Positions 7,751 to 15,912 of a DNA stretch of 36,998 bases are shown piece by piece. Origin of the DNA: Candidatus Thiobius zoothamnicola. Lineage in GTDB: Bacteria > Pseudomonadota > Gammaproteobacteria > Chromatiales > Chromatiaceae. Under the pieces are notes generated by a model. That model was not told the origin of the DNA. It searched no databases and saw nothing but the letters and a program-made list of their open reading frames with translations. A program made the position numbers and the translations under genes. Where the stretch lies: NCBI GenBank assembly GCA_030826945.1, contig JAPQLC010000029.1, forward strand, positions 1 through 36,998. The letters are read 5' to 3'. Position 1 is the stretch's first letter, and every line of letters begins with the position of its first letter.

Positions 7751-8743
7751 ATGCCGCGCCGCCGCCTGACCCGTCAGCAGCGCGCGCGTATTGCTCGCCA
7801 CCATAACCAACGCCACCAACAGGCTGATAACGCCCACCTGGACGACCTGGATGACCCGTCAACGCTTCGTTCAGGCCAAGTAATCATCCGCCATGGACCC
7901 AATATCTTGATACGCGCCGAGAATGGCGAAGCAATCCACTGCGTCTTTCGGCAACACCTTGGAGAATTGGTCTGCGGGGATCAGATACTCTGGCAAACCA
8001 GCGAAAACAACACCGGTGTCATCGTCGCCGTGAAACCACGTAAAAGCACCCTGTCGCGCCCTGATTACGCTGGACAAGACAAACCCATCGCCGCCAACAT
8101 CACCCAATTGATCGTGGTGCTCGCTCCCGAACCCGCGCCCACCGGTTATTTGCTGGATCAATATTTAATCGCAGCGGAACGCATCGGCGTGAAGGCCCTC
8201 ATCTGCTTAACCAAAGCCGATTTGCTCACCCACGAAAAACGCGCGCAATTTCAGGCCAGTTTCAGCCACTATGCAGCTTTGGGCTACCCACTGATTCAGG
8301 TCAGCAGTAAAACACGCCAGGGAACCACGCCTTTGCTGGCACATTTGCCAAACAACACCAGTATTTTGGTCGGCCAATCCGGGGTTGGTAAATCCTCCCT
8401 CATCAATGCGCTATCGCCAGACATGTGCATCACTGAAGGGGAATTATCCCAAGCCACCGGATTAGGCCGACACACCACCTCCAGCGCACACCTGTATGCC
8501 TTGCCAAGTGGCGGTGAATTGATTGATTCACCCGGGGTGCGCAGCTTCCGCCTGGGTCATATGGATCGCCGCAAGCTGGAAAACGGCTACCCCGAACTAC
8601 GCGCGCTAATTGGCCAATGCAAATTCAGCGACTGCCGCCATCAGGACGAACCCGGCTGTGCCGTACGGCAAGCTCTGCTCAATGGCACCATACACCCACA
8701 ACGTTTGGCGAGTTTTCAACACATGATGGCGGCAATTGACTAA
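7751..8743 (+). CDS. rsgA: ribosome small subunit biogenesis GTPase RsgA
   Basis: A circularly permuted GTPase that tests late 30S assembly. Order of motifs: an OB-fold N-terminus (about 40-110), the G4 motif TKAD (154-157) placed before the P-loop GQSGVGKS (208-215), then G2 (GRHTTS) and G3 DSPG (259-262). A C-terminal zinc knuckle is formed by Cys290, Cys295, His297 and Cys303. The 330-residue length is normal. The basic N-terminal tail (PRRRLTRQQRARIARHH) suits rRNA binding. rsgA is often close to orn in gammaproteobacteria, as here. The start lies 6 nt after the cytochrome stop, so it probably depends on read-through from that gene. Confidence 0.95.
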   Translation: MPRRRLTRQQRARIARHHNQRHQQADNAHLDDLDDPSTLRSGQVIIRHGPNILIRAENGEAIHCVFRQHLGELVCGDQILWQTSENNTGVIVAVKPRKSTLSRPDYAGQDKPIAANITQLIVVLAPEPAPTGYLLDQYLIAAERIGVKALICLTKADLLTHEKRAQFQASFSHYAALGYPLIQVSSKTRQGTTPLLAHLPNNTSILVGQSGVGKSSLINALSPDMCITEGELSQATGLGRHTTSSAHLYALPSGGELIDSPGVRSFRLGHMDRRKLENGYPELRALIGQCKFSDCRHQDEPGCAVRQALLNGTIHPQRLASFQHMMAAID

Positions 8744-9158
8744 ATGGCATCGTCAAACGAAAATCTTAAGCAAATTTTCTGCACCAACAGTGCGTGTCTA
8801 CCAAAAGAATGCATGCCTGATTGTGATTATTTGCAGCAGGAATATGTGATGCTAGACAGTAACCACCTAACGTCATATAGAAGCAATTTCGGTACCGCCG
8901 TTATTTGGTGTGCCAAAAAGATGAGTGCTTTATCTTCTATATTGAGGCGTGGTTTGGCTCCAAATCAGGTGTAAATCCTGATCTCCGGGTAAACGTCTCC
9001 CTCAACGCCCAACTCATGCACACCAATCCCCCTTTGCACATCCGTATCCGGTTGTAGGCCGCGCATCGTCAGTCTTGTACGCCTCATTCGGTTACCATTA
9101 TCTTCGCTATCAGGCGGATAATTTCAACAGCCTGCCAAATGCACCACGGATTATTTAA
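8744..9158. other. 415-nt gap without a convincing gene
   Basis: Between rsgA and ychJ I see no recognisable gene. An ORF of 76 codons (8744-8974, plus strand) begins immediately at the rsgA stop without a ribosome-binding site and resembles no family I know. A 40-codon minus-strand ORF begins MRRTRLTMRGLQPDTDVQ and ends near the middle of the gap. A short hairpin, ATCAGG(7-nt loop)CCTGAT, lies near 8966-8984. The stretch could hold a regulatory RNA or a decayed gene; nothing decides. Confidence 0.3.
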
Positions 9159-9671
9159 ATGAGTCACTCCATGAAAAACGCCACGCAAACCTGTCCTTGC
9201 GGTTCTGGCCATCCATATAAACAGTGTTGCGGTCTCTATATTCATGGTATTGAAGCCGCACCAACAGCGGAAGCCTTGATGCGTTCACGCTATTCAGCCT
9301 ATGTCATGCAGGCGATTGATTATTTAGGCGAGACGCTGCATCCAGATAATCGAAAGAACTGGGATCGCCAGGCGACTGATACCTGGACCAGAAAAACCGA
9401 GTGGTTGCAGTTGGAAGTTCGCCGCATCCAGGCAGGCGGCGTAGCGGATCAACAAGGCCGGGTTGAATTCGTTGCTTTTTTTAAGGATCAAGGCGTTATT
9501 AAGCAACATCATGAATGGAGTTCATTCCATCGCCTGGATGGGAACTGGTATTATGTTGGCGGCGTATACCCAAAGCCCGTCGCGCGCCCTGATACAGGCA
9601 TTAAAGCCGGGCGCAATGATCCTTGCCCTTGCGGCAGCGGTAAGAAATACAAAAAATGTTGTGGCATCTAA
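9159..9671 (+). CDS. ychJ: YchJ-family protein with two SEC-C motifs (UPF0225)
   Basis: A 170-residue protein with a Cys-rich SEC-C zinc motif at each end: [13 protein letters not shown] (about 13-25) and [13 protein letters not shown] (about 156-168). Between them is the YchJ-type NTF2-like domain, with [19 protein letters not shown] as the clearest signature and [12 protein letters not shown] later. The double SEC-C plus this core is characteristic of UPF0225/YchJ. The molecular role is not established; SEC-C motifs bind zinc and can mediate protein contacts, as in SecA. A second Met four codons in is an equally possible start, since neither has a good ribosome-binding site. It is 12 nt ahead of the ATPase gene and may share a transcript with it. 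Confidence 0.88.
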   Translation: MSHSMKNATQTCPCGSGHPYKQCCGLYIHGIEAAPTAEALMRSRYSAYVMQAIDYLGETLHPDNRKNWDRQATDTWTRKTEWLQLEVRRIQAGGVADQQGRVEFVAFFKDQGVIKQHHEWSSFHRLDGNWYYVGGVYPKPVARPDTGIKAGRNDPCPCGSGKKYKKCCGI

Positions 9672-9683
9672 GGAAGTTATCAG

Positions 9684-10526
9684 ATGAAGTTGACTGTTGA
9701 GCAATTCCGTCGTTGGGATCAGAAAAATATCACCCTGCTGGGAATGTCCGGCGTCGGTAAAACCCATCTATCCAGTCTATTGCGTACACACGGTTGGTTT
9801 CATTATTCCGGCGACTACCGGATTGGCACCCGTTATTTGGATGAGGCCATTTTAGATTTGCTGAAATCTCAAGCCATGCAAGTGCCTTTCTTACGGGATT
9901 TATTACGCAATGACTGGATCTATATCCGCAATAGCATCAGGATATCGGATCTGGGGCCGGTGTTGTCTTTTATCGGCAAATTGGGTAACCCCGAACAGGG
10001 AGGGATCGAACTGGCTGATTTCCAACAACGCCAGGCGATGTACCGCAAAGCAGAGATCCGCGCTATGCACGATGTCCCCGGTTTTATCAATAAGGCACGC
10101 GCTATCTATGGCTACCAACATTTCGTGAATGATGTCGGCGGCTCATTATGTGAGTTGGACGCCCCAGAAGTGATTGATGTGCTGGATGAGAAAACGTTGA
10201 TTCTTTACATCAAAGTGACGGATTCCGCCGAAGAACAAAAACTGATCAATCGTGCGCAACAAGCGCCCAAACCACTATACTATCGGCCCGAATTCCTCAT
10301 GCAACAGTTGGCGATCTATTTACAGGAGAACCAATTGCATTATGCGGCTGAAATGGACCCGGATGCCTTCACCCGGTGGGTTTTCCCCCGTTTGTTTTAC
10401 TCCCGCGCACCACGTTACGAAATGATCGCCCAACGCGGTTATACGGTGACTTCGCAGGAAATCGCGCAAGTTCACACCGAAGCGGACTTTATGGATTTGA
10501 TTGAAATCGCTATTGGACGAGACTAA
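9684..10526 (+). CDS. P-loop ATPase/kinase-like protein of unknown function
   Basis: A 280-residue soluble protein with a clear Walker A, GMSGVGKT (20-27), at the very start of a nucleotide-kinase-like fold (NITLLGMSGVGKTHLSSLLR). Middle segments include YSGDYRIGTRYLDEAI, HDVPGFINKARAIYGYQHFVNDVGGSLCEL and LILYIKV, which look like further strands of the same fold. I do not recognise a substrate-specific signature. AGGAAG precedes ATG 9684. Its stop (TAATG) overlaps the start of the downstream MetA-family gene by one base, implying translational coupling, so it is probably tied to that acyltransferase in function or dosage. Shikimate or gluconate kinase-like activity is possible but unproven. 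Confidence 0.75.
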   Translation: MKLTVEQFRRWDQKNITLLGMSGVGKTHLSSLLRTHGWFHYSGDYRIGTRYLDEAILDLLKSQAMQVPFLRDLLRNDWIYIRNSIRISDLGPVLSFIGKLGNPEQGGIELADFQQRQAMYRKAEIRAMHDVPGFINKARAIYGYQHFVNDVGGSLCELDAPEVIDVLDEKTLILYIKVTDSAEEQKLINRAQQAPKPLYYRPEFLMQQLAIYLQENQLHYAAEMDPDAFTRWVFPRLFYSRAPRYEMIAQRGYTVTSQEIAQVHTEADFMDLIEIAIGRD

Positions 10527-11584
10527 TGCCAATTGTCGCTCACAATGATTTACCCTCTTTCACGCGTTTAAGCCAAGAAGGCGTGAACGTATTGCCCAGT
10601 AATCGCGCTTTGGCGCAAACGATTCGTGAACTGCATATCGGTCTGCTGAATATGATGCCAGACAAAGCGTTGCAGGTGACCGAACGCCAATTCCTTCGCC
10701 TAGTGGGAGAAAGCAACCCGATCGCACAGTTTTATGTGCATCCCTTCACGTTGCCGGAATTAACGCGTGGCGTAGAGGCCCAGCAGCATATTAATCAACA
10801 TTACGATACCTTTGAAGCATTGCGCGAACAGGGGCTGGATGGCTTGATCATCACTGGCGCGAACGTCATTGGCAGTGAATTGGCTGACCAGCCATTCTGG
10901 CGACCTTTGATCGGAATCATTGACTGGGCGGCGGACAATGTGACATCCACGTTGTGCTCCTGTTTGGCCAGCCATGCGGTTCTACAATTCCGCTACGGAC
11001 AAAAACGCCAATCACAGCCGCAAAAAACCTGGGGCGTCTTTTCACACCGTGTACTGGATAAACAACATCCGCTGGTCAATGATGTCAACACTTGCTTCGA
11101 TGCACCACACTCACGCTGGAACGCCGTGACACCAGCGCAATTTGAACAAGCCGGACTACGTATTCTGGCGCAAAGCGAACAAGTCGGCGTACATCTGGCG
11201 ACCAGCCCGGATGGCTTACGCTTCATTCTGGCGCAAGGACACCCAGAATACGATACGACATCATTATTGAAAGAATTCAAACGTGAAGTGACGCGATTCA
11301 TCGCAGGCGAGATTGATGCGTTCCCACCCTTTGTGGAACATTATTTCTCTTCACGCAGCAAAGCAATCATCCGTGAGTATCAACAATACCTGCAATCCAA
11401 CTCAAAACCGCCTGAATTCCCTGAGGCGTTATTAATCCCTGAATTGGATAATACTTGGCATGATACGGCTAAAGCGATCATAAGCAACTGGATGGGACTC
11501 ATTTATCAGTTGACGCACGATAACCGGCGACTGCCTTTTATGGATGGCGTTGACCCGGATAACCCGCTGGTAGGCTGCTATTAA
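10526..11584 (+). CDS. metA: MetA-family homoserine O-acyltransferase
   Basis: A 352-residue member of the homoserine transsuccinylase family, which acylates homoserine (or a similar amino acid) to open methionine or cysteine synthesis. Aligning by eye with E. coli MetA gives Cys146 (in STLCSCLASHA) as nucleophile, and His239 and Glu241 (in GHPEYD) as the other catalytic residues, with identical spacing. IGLLNMMPDKALQ near residue 38 matches the family's NLMPxK segment. Two features stand out. The position that decides succinyl (Gly) versus acetyl (Glu) donor use is Ile115. The segment after the nucleophile is LASHA instead of the usual W-A/G-x-Q-A. Substrate and acyl donor are therefore open. 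It is coupled to the preceding ATPase gene. Confidence 0.85.
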   Translation: MPIVAHNDLPSFTRLSQEGVNVLPSNRALAQTIRELHIGLLNMMPDKALQVTERQFLRLVGESNPIAQFYVHPFTLPELTRGVEAQQHINQHYDTFEALREQGLDGLIITGANVIGSELADQPFWRPLIGIIDWAADNVTSTLCSCLASHAVLQFRYGQKRQSQPQKTWGVFSHRVLDKQHPLVNDVNTCFDAPHSRWNAVTPAQFEQAGLRILAQSEQVGVHLATSPDGLRFILAQGHPEYDTTSLLKEFKREVTRFIAGEIDAFPPFVEHYFSSRSKAIIREYQQYLQSNSKPPEFPEALLIPELDNTWHDTAKAIISNWMGLIYQLTHDNRRLPFMDGVDPDNPLVGCY

Positions 11585-11604
11585 ATTTCGCGCAAATCCC
11601 AATA

Positions 11605-11630
11605 GCGGCGGGAAACCGCTCTCCCGCCGC
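11605..11630. terminator. GC-rich hairpin between convergent genes
   Basis: A perfect 8-bp stem, GCGGCGGG (11605-11612) pairing with CCCGCCGC (11623-11630), has a 10-nt loop. It sits 20 nt after metA and 18 nt after the convergent minus-strand gene, a position typical of a shared terminator. Neither side has a strong T-run, so intrinsic termination would be weak. Confidence 0.4.
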
Positions 11631-11647
11631 CATCGCCAGCCTGTAAC

Positions 11648-11959
11648 TTAGTGATATAAATAACCGGAGTTGCCCGCTCCGATTTGTTCTTTGGCCTGCT
11701 GCGCACCAAGATGTCCTTGATGCTTGGCTGCATTAGCCAGTTTAATGGCTGTTGCGTAATCCCCCTTCTTCGCCATGGCATCCGCCTTCTTCAGCAATTT
11801 ACCGGTATCACGCCATTCCCCCTTCGCCACAGCTGCCGCTTTTTGCGCCGTTCGAGCGGCGGCCACGGCATCCGCATAATCAGCCTGGGTAGCGGCGACG
11901 GATGCGCCAGCGAAAAGAACACTCAGACCTGAAACAATAAGCACTTTTTTGATGTTCAT
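11648..11959 (-). CDS. SoxXA-binding-like small periplasmic protein
   Basis: A 103-residue exported protein with a signal peptide (about residues 1-22, cut after SVAA). The mature chain is helical and Ala/Lys-rich: YADAVAAARTAQKAAA, GEWRDTGKLLKKADAMAKKGDYATAIKLANAA, then GHLGAQQAKEQ and a Gly-rich tail. The order matches SoxXA-binding proteins (SoxK-type), which tether to the SoxXA cytochrome during thiosulfate oxidation. No other sox gene is in the window, so its use here is inferred only from similarity; related proteins also occur away from sox clusters. A strong GGAGTTGGAGGAG site precedes ATG 11959. Confidence 0.75.
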   Translation of the reverse strand: MNIKKVLIVSGLSVLFAGASVAATQADYADAVAAARTAQKAAAVAKGEWRDTGKLLKKADAMAKKGDYATAIKLANAAKHQGHLGAQQAKEQIGAGNSGYLYH

Positions 11960-12135
11960 ACTCCTCCAACTCCTTCAAAAACCAAAGATAATTATGAGTT
12001 TTTGCGTTTATCCGCGTCTTGTTTGGCAAAGCAGGAAAACAATAATCCATGAAATCCCGCTTGCCAAAACATGCAGTAAGTAAACAGGACATAAGGTAAC
12101 ATCCCGGGCATTTGGTTGCACTTGGAGAAACCTTT

Positions 12136-13068
12136 ATGTCTGCACTCATTTCCGGTTCCATGGCATACGACACCATCATGGTGTTTAACGATCACTTCAA
12201 AAACCACATCCTGCCTGATCAGGTCCATATTCTGAATGTGTCGTTTCTTGTACCCGACATGCAGCGTAATTTTGGCGGTTGCGCGGGCAACATCTCATAC
12301 AATCTGAACTTGCTGGGCGGGGAAGGCATCCCCTTCGCCACCATCGGAACGGATTTCGCCCCTTATGCCGCCTGGATGGATGAAAAACATGTCAGCCGCA
12401 CCGGGCTGCGCGAAGTCCCCGAAACCTTTACCGCTCAGGCATTCATCACCACCGATCAGGACGACAATCAAATCACCGCTTTCCATCCCGGTGCGATGAA
12501 CTATGCTCATTTGAATAAAGTTGCTGATCATCCTGAAGCAACTATCGGCATGGTGTCACCAAATGGCCGCCAAGGCATGATTGAACATGCCGAGCAATTC
12601 GTTGCCGCAAACATTCCGTTTATCTTTGATCCTGGTCAGGGCATGCCGATGTTTGATGGAGAAGAGCTGAACCACTTCGCAGAGCAAGCAACCTGGTTGA
12701 CACTTAACGACTACGAGGCTAGATTGATGCAGGAGCGCACACGGAAGACTATGCGGCAATTAGCGGATATGGTTGAGGCCGCCATTGTGACACGCGGGTC
12801 TGAAGGATCAATCGTTTACATCAATGGCGAAGAACTGCACATTCCCCCCGCCCCAATCAGCCAGGTGACCGACCCCACCGGCTGTGGAGACGCCTATCGG
12901 GGCGGTTTGCTGTTCGGCCTGATGCATCAATACGATTGGTTGACCACGGCGCGCATCGCCTCATTGATGGGAGCCATTAAAGTTGAAAGCCAAGGACCGC
13001 AAAATCATCACTTCACCGAAGAAGCATTCACCAAACGCTATAAAAAAGCCTTTGGTGTCAGCCTGTAA
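12136..13068 (+). CDS. PfkB-family carbohydrate/nucleoside kinase
   Basis: A 310-residue ribokinase-fold kinase. The first PfkB signature region appears as NFGGCAGNISYNLNLLGG, and the second as DPTGCGDAYRGG (from residue 246, with Asp252 the likely catalytic base and the anion-hole GCGD). TLNDYEARL and IVTRGSEGSIVY are typical preceding strands. The sequence resembles the adenosine/nucleoside kinase branch more than fructokinases, but the substrate is not provable by eye. GGAGA sits a few bases before ATG 12136, so I prefer this over a GTG eight codons upstream. The gene stands alone; downstream begins the mosaic island. Confidence 0.88.
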   Translation: MSALISGSMAYDTIMVFNDHFKNHILPDQVHILNVSFLVPDMQRNFGGCAGNISYNLNLLGGEGIPFATIGTDFAPYAAWMDEKHVSRTGLREVPETFTAQAFITTDQDDNQITAFHPGAMNYAHLNKVADHPEATIGMVSPNGRQGMIEHAEQFVAANIPFIFDPGQGMPMFDGEELNHFAEQATWLTLNDYEARLMQERTRKTMRQLADMVEAAIVTRGSEGSIVYINGEELHIPPAPISQVTDPTGCGDAYRGGLLFGLMHQYDWLTTARIASLMGAIKVESQGPQNHHFTEEAFTKRYKKAFGVSL

Positions 13069-13089
13069 TCAATCCGCGCCTAATCTTCA

Positions 13090-13190
13090 GTGCCGGATAC
13101 AAATCCTGACGGAGATCGCAAGAAAAATAAACCCAGCGATTGGTTTGAGCCGTTATATATGCATCCGGTGGCGACAGCATATAGCCAGAA
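13090..13190 (+). pseudogene. decayed 5' fragment duplicating the methyltransferase gene at 16130
   Basis: From about 13093 the sequence parallels the region around the start of the methyltransferase gene at 16130. Both have AATCCTGA[C/T]GGAGATC ahead of the start. Both later have AAACCCAG[C/T]GATTGGTT[T/C]GA[G/A]CCG[T/C]TATAT. The translated copy is KPSDWFEPLY, identical to the intact gene. The copy here lacks about 36 nt containing the start codon, consistent with deletion between two GCA triplets, and homology stops near 13187. It is a dead partial duplicate. Together with the intact copy it brackets the speA island. Confidence 0.75.
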
Positions 13191-13221
13191 AAAACCCAAA
13201 TATACTTAATTATCAGTCATA

Positions 13222-13747
13222 ACGCTCCCGCAGAGCGGGAGGCTTGACGGCTGTGAGCAGCCCCAAGGACTGCCAATGTTCAGTTTCTGCGGAGCATCAA
13301 CCTTCTGAGTTAAAATCCACCATCCTCATCCGTGCCTTTACCACCAAGCTGTTCCTGATGCTTGATATAGTGCCTTATCTGCTCTTCCTCAAAACCTACC
13401 GTAGATACGGCATACCCCCTTGCCCAAAGTGACTCCCCGTTGAAGTTCCTCTTGCGGCCACTAAATTGACGGGCCACTGAAATAGCACTTTTCCCTTTCA
13501 GATACCCAACAACTTCAGCTACAGAATATTTCGGTGGAATCTCTATCAACATATGAACATGATCCTGCACCCTATGCCCCTCCAATATGCGACGACTTCT
13601 TTGCTCCGCTAACCCATGAAATACCGGACCAAGATAGTGCCTAATTTTTCCATACAGCGTTTTCCTTCTGCCCTTTGGGACATGGGTATCCGTTTTAGTC
13701 CAGGGAAAATTATTGGCTAATTGAAAGAGAACCGCTAAATCTCTTTA
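13222..13747 (-). mobile_element. IS200/IS605-family element remnant
   Basis: The element contains a minus-strand Y1 (HUH) transposase frame plus a compact hairpin, CTCCCGC-AGA-GCGGGAG (13225-13241), on the 3' side of the transposase. That position and shape are typical of the subterminal hairpins recognised by IS200/IS605 TnpA. The exact ends are not definable by eye, and the family makes no inverted repeats or target duplications. The transposase has lost its start, so the element is a remnant. Confidence 0.65.
13310..13744 (-). pseudogene. tnpA: startless IS200/IS605 TnpA transposase
   Basis: The open frame of 144 codons contains RRKTLYGKIRHYLG, ILEGHRVQDHVHMLIEIPP (the HUH metal site as HVH), YSVAEVVGYLKGKSAIS, SLWARGYAVSTVG and IRHYIKHQEQ, with the catalytic Tyr expected in the last segment. 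These are the landmarks of IS200-type TnpA. No ATG, GTG or TTG occurs in frame upstream of 13585, and the expected N-terminal YHxVWxPK motif is reduced to THVPKGRRK, so the N-terminus is lost. A TTG at 13585 would start after more than a third of the protein. I regard it as inactive. Confidence 0.75.
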
Positions 13748-13867
13748 GAAACAATAAATTAAGCTGATTTTTCATTATGGCACCAAAAATCATCGTTATT
13801 CAATAAGCATATAAGTAATTGTTTTATATAGATAAAATTATGAAACCTGAGCTAAGAGGACACCCAT

Positions 13868-15760
13868 GTGAGTAAACAGCAACATAAGAATGAATGGGAT
13901 ATTGATCAATCAAAGTCTTTATACAACTTGACCTATTGGGGTGAAGGCTATTTTGATATTAATCAAAAAGGTGAACTGGTTGTCAATAATACGGATGGTT
14001 TAAATAACATTAGCTTATATCAGCTAGCGCAAGAACTACAAAATCAAGGCATTGATTTACCAGTTCTAGTGCGTTTCCCGCATATTTTACTGGATCGTAT
14101 CCAGCGTTTGTATCAAGCATTTAGTACTGCAATGCAGCAATATGACTATCCAGCACGTTATACTGCAGTATATCCAATTAAGGTCAATCAGCAGGAAGCG
14201 GTGCTTCAGACCATACAAAAATCCGGTAAAATGGGATTGGAAGCCGGTAGCAAAGCTGAGTTGGTGGCGGTTTTAGCTCTTTCGGCCAAAGAAGGTGTTG
14301 TGATTTGTAATGGTTATAAAGATAGAGAATATATCCGCCTAGCATTAATTGGCCAAAAAATGGGTATTCAAACCTATATTGTTATAGAAAAATTATCTGA
14401 ATTACCATTAATCGTTGAAGAATCTCAGCGGCTAAATATCCAGCCTAAATTGGGGATCCGGGTGAAACTGGCTTCTATTGCCAAAGGTAAATGGCAAGAT
14501 AGCGGCGGCGAAAAATCAAAATTCGGTTTGAATGCAAACCAAATTCTGGAGATTACCGAGGATTTGCGCAAATTTGGTCTGACTGACTGTGTGCAGCTCA
14601 TGCACTTTCATGTTGGCTCACAAATTCCAAACATTCAAGATATTCAAAAGAGTCTAACTGAAGCTGTGCGCTTCTATGCGGAGTTACATGCACTGGGCTT
14701 GCCGATTCGTTGCGTTGATGTTGGTGGTGGTTTAGGTATTGATTATGAAGGAACCCATTCCCGTAGCGCGTGTTCAATGAATTACGATATACAAGAATAT
14801 GCCAACAATGTGATATATCAATTCAATGAAACTTGCCAAACTATGAATCTGCCTAAGCCCGATATCATTACTGAAACGGGACGGGCAATTACAGCTCATC
14901 ATGCAGTATTAATTACCAATATTATTGATAATGAAACCGTTAGTGAGCAGATTTATGAGCCGAGCACAGACGATACTGAAATTATCCAGGACTTGCAGCA
15001 ACAATTTGATTCCATTGATCAACGTTCAGCATTAGAAGCTTATCACAATGCTTCATATTGGATTAATGAAATACATTCACTATTTTCTTATGGCGTAATT
15101 GATCTAAAACAACGCGCGCACGCAGAGCAACTGTATTCTTTGATTTGTGAAAGGGCCCATGGCGTGCTGGTTAAACAGCCAAACTTCCGTTTGAATCACG
15201 AGATTTTTGACGAATTGAATGAGAAAATGGCTGATAAATATTTTGTCAATTTTTCTTTATTTCAATCAGTACCAGATGCTTGGGCAATTGACCAATTATT
15301 TCCTATAATGCCTTTACATCGACTGGGTGAACAGCCTAAACAACGAGCAACATTACAAGATTTAACCTGTGACTCAGATGGACAGTTTGATCACTATACC
15401 AATGACAGTGAGATTGATAACAGTTTGCCGATTCACATTTTGACCAAGAATGAACCTTATCTATTAGGTATATTCCTACTTGGAGCATATCAAGAAGTCC
15501 TAGGTGGAAAACATAATCTTTTTGGCCAGATTAATGCGGTCAATGTTTCCTTTAGTTTTACAGGAAATTGTCAGATAAGCAACATAGTGAAAGGCGAAAA
15601 TATTTCTGACGTATTAGAGTCTGTAGGTATTGATAAATCAATATTATTGGATAACTATATCGATAAACTTGAGAATACTACGTTAAGCGCCCAAAAGAAA
15701 CATGAATATTTTGACGAAATAAGACTAAGTTTAGATAAGTATACTTATCTGAATTCTTAG
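13868..15760 (+). CDS. speA: biosynthetic arginine decarboxylase
   Basis: A PLP-dependent group IV decarboxylase converting arginine to agmatine, the first step of the agmatine route to putrescine. Family landmarks are the PLP-binding Lys in YPIKVNQQ (Lys105), HVGSQIPN, the glycine loop DVGGGLGIDYEGTHS, and the C-terminal VNVSFSF near the end. The 630-residue length is full. Translation starts at GTG 13868; the ATG two bases earlier leads straight into TGA, and AGAGGA lies upstream. Codons and composition are clearly AT-richer than in neighbouring genes. The gene lies between an IS200 remnant and a carbamoyltransferase fragment. Both points suggest acquisition by transfer. No agmatine-degrading partner gene is nearby. 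Confidence 0.93.
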   Translation: MSKQQHKNEWDIDQSKSLYNLTYWGEGYFDINQKGELVVNNTDGLNNISLYQLAQELQNQGIDLPVLVRFPHILLDRIQRLYQAFSTAMQQYDYPARYTAVYPIKVNQQEAVLQTIQKSGKMGLEAGSKAELVAVLALSAKEGVVICNGYKDREYIRLALIGQKMGIQTYIVIEKLSELPLIVEESQRLNIQPKLGIRVKLASIAKGKWQDSGGEKSKFGLNANQILEITEDLRKFGLTDCVQLMHFHVGSQIPNIQDIQKSLTEAVRFYAELHALGLPIRCVDVGGGLGIDYEGTHSRSACSMNYDIQEYANNVIYQFNETCQTMNLPKPDIITETGRAITAHHAVLITNIIDNETVSEQIYEPSTDDTEIIQDLQQQFDSIDQRSALEAYHNASYWINEIHSLFSYGVIDLKQRAHAEQLYSLICERAHGVLVKQPNFRLNHEIFDELNEKMADKYFVNFSLFQSVPDAWAIDQLFPIMPLHRLGEQPKQRATLQDLTCDSDGQFDHYTNDSEIDNSLPIHILTKNEPYLLGIFLLGAYQEVLGGKHNLFGQINAVNVSFSFTGNCQISNIVKGENISDVLESVGIDKSILLDNYIDKLENTTLSAQKKHEYFDEIRLSLDKYTYLNS

Positions 15761-15782
15761 CACCATCCACAATCAAGGAGAG

Positions 15783-15912
15783 GCCACATCATTCAACGAC
15801 AACGAACCGACCGTTTGTACGCCCAATGACGCCATTAATACCTTCTTGAAAACCAAAATAGACTTCTTGGTTTTAGGTAATTTCCTGGTTAGCAAAAAAG
15901 ACAACCTATAGT
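15783..15912 (+). pseudogene. carbamoyltransferase (NodU/CmcH family) C-terminal fragment
   Basis: An in-frame stretch reads TSFNDNEPTVCTPNDAINTF followed by a short Leu/Val-rich segment, LVLGNFLVSKKDNL, then stop. This is the characteristic C-terminal end of NodU/CmcH-type O-carbamoyltransferases (FNxxGEPIVCTPxDAxxxF...LVxGNFLV). Only about 40 residues remain, with no upstream body of the gene, because speA ends immediately before it. It is therefore a cut-off remnant of a gene otherwise absent here. Confidence 0.7.

Noticed and set aside
8744..8974. 76-codon ORF directly after rsgA
   Set aside because: No ribosome-binding site, no recognisable family and ordinary noncoding composition; kept only as a possibility within the gap entry.
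13222..13747. RAYT (REP-associated) transposase
   Set aside because: The IPPKYSV...GYLKGKSA signature is that of IS200/IS605 TnpA, and no flanking REP pair of the RAYT type is seen.
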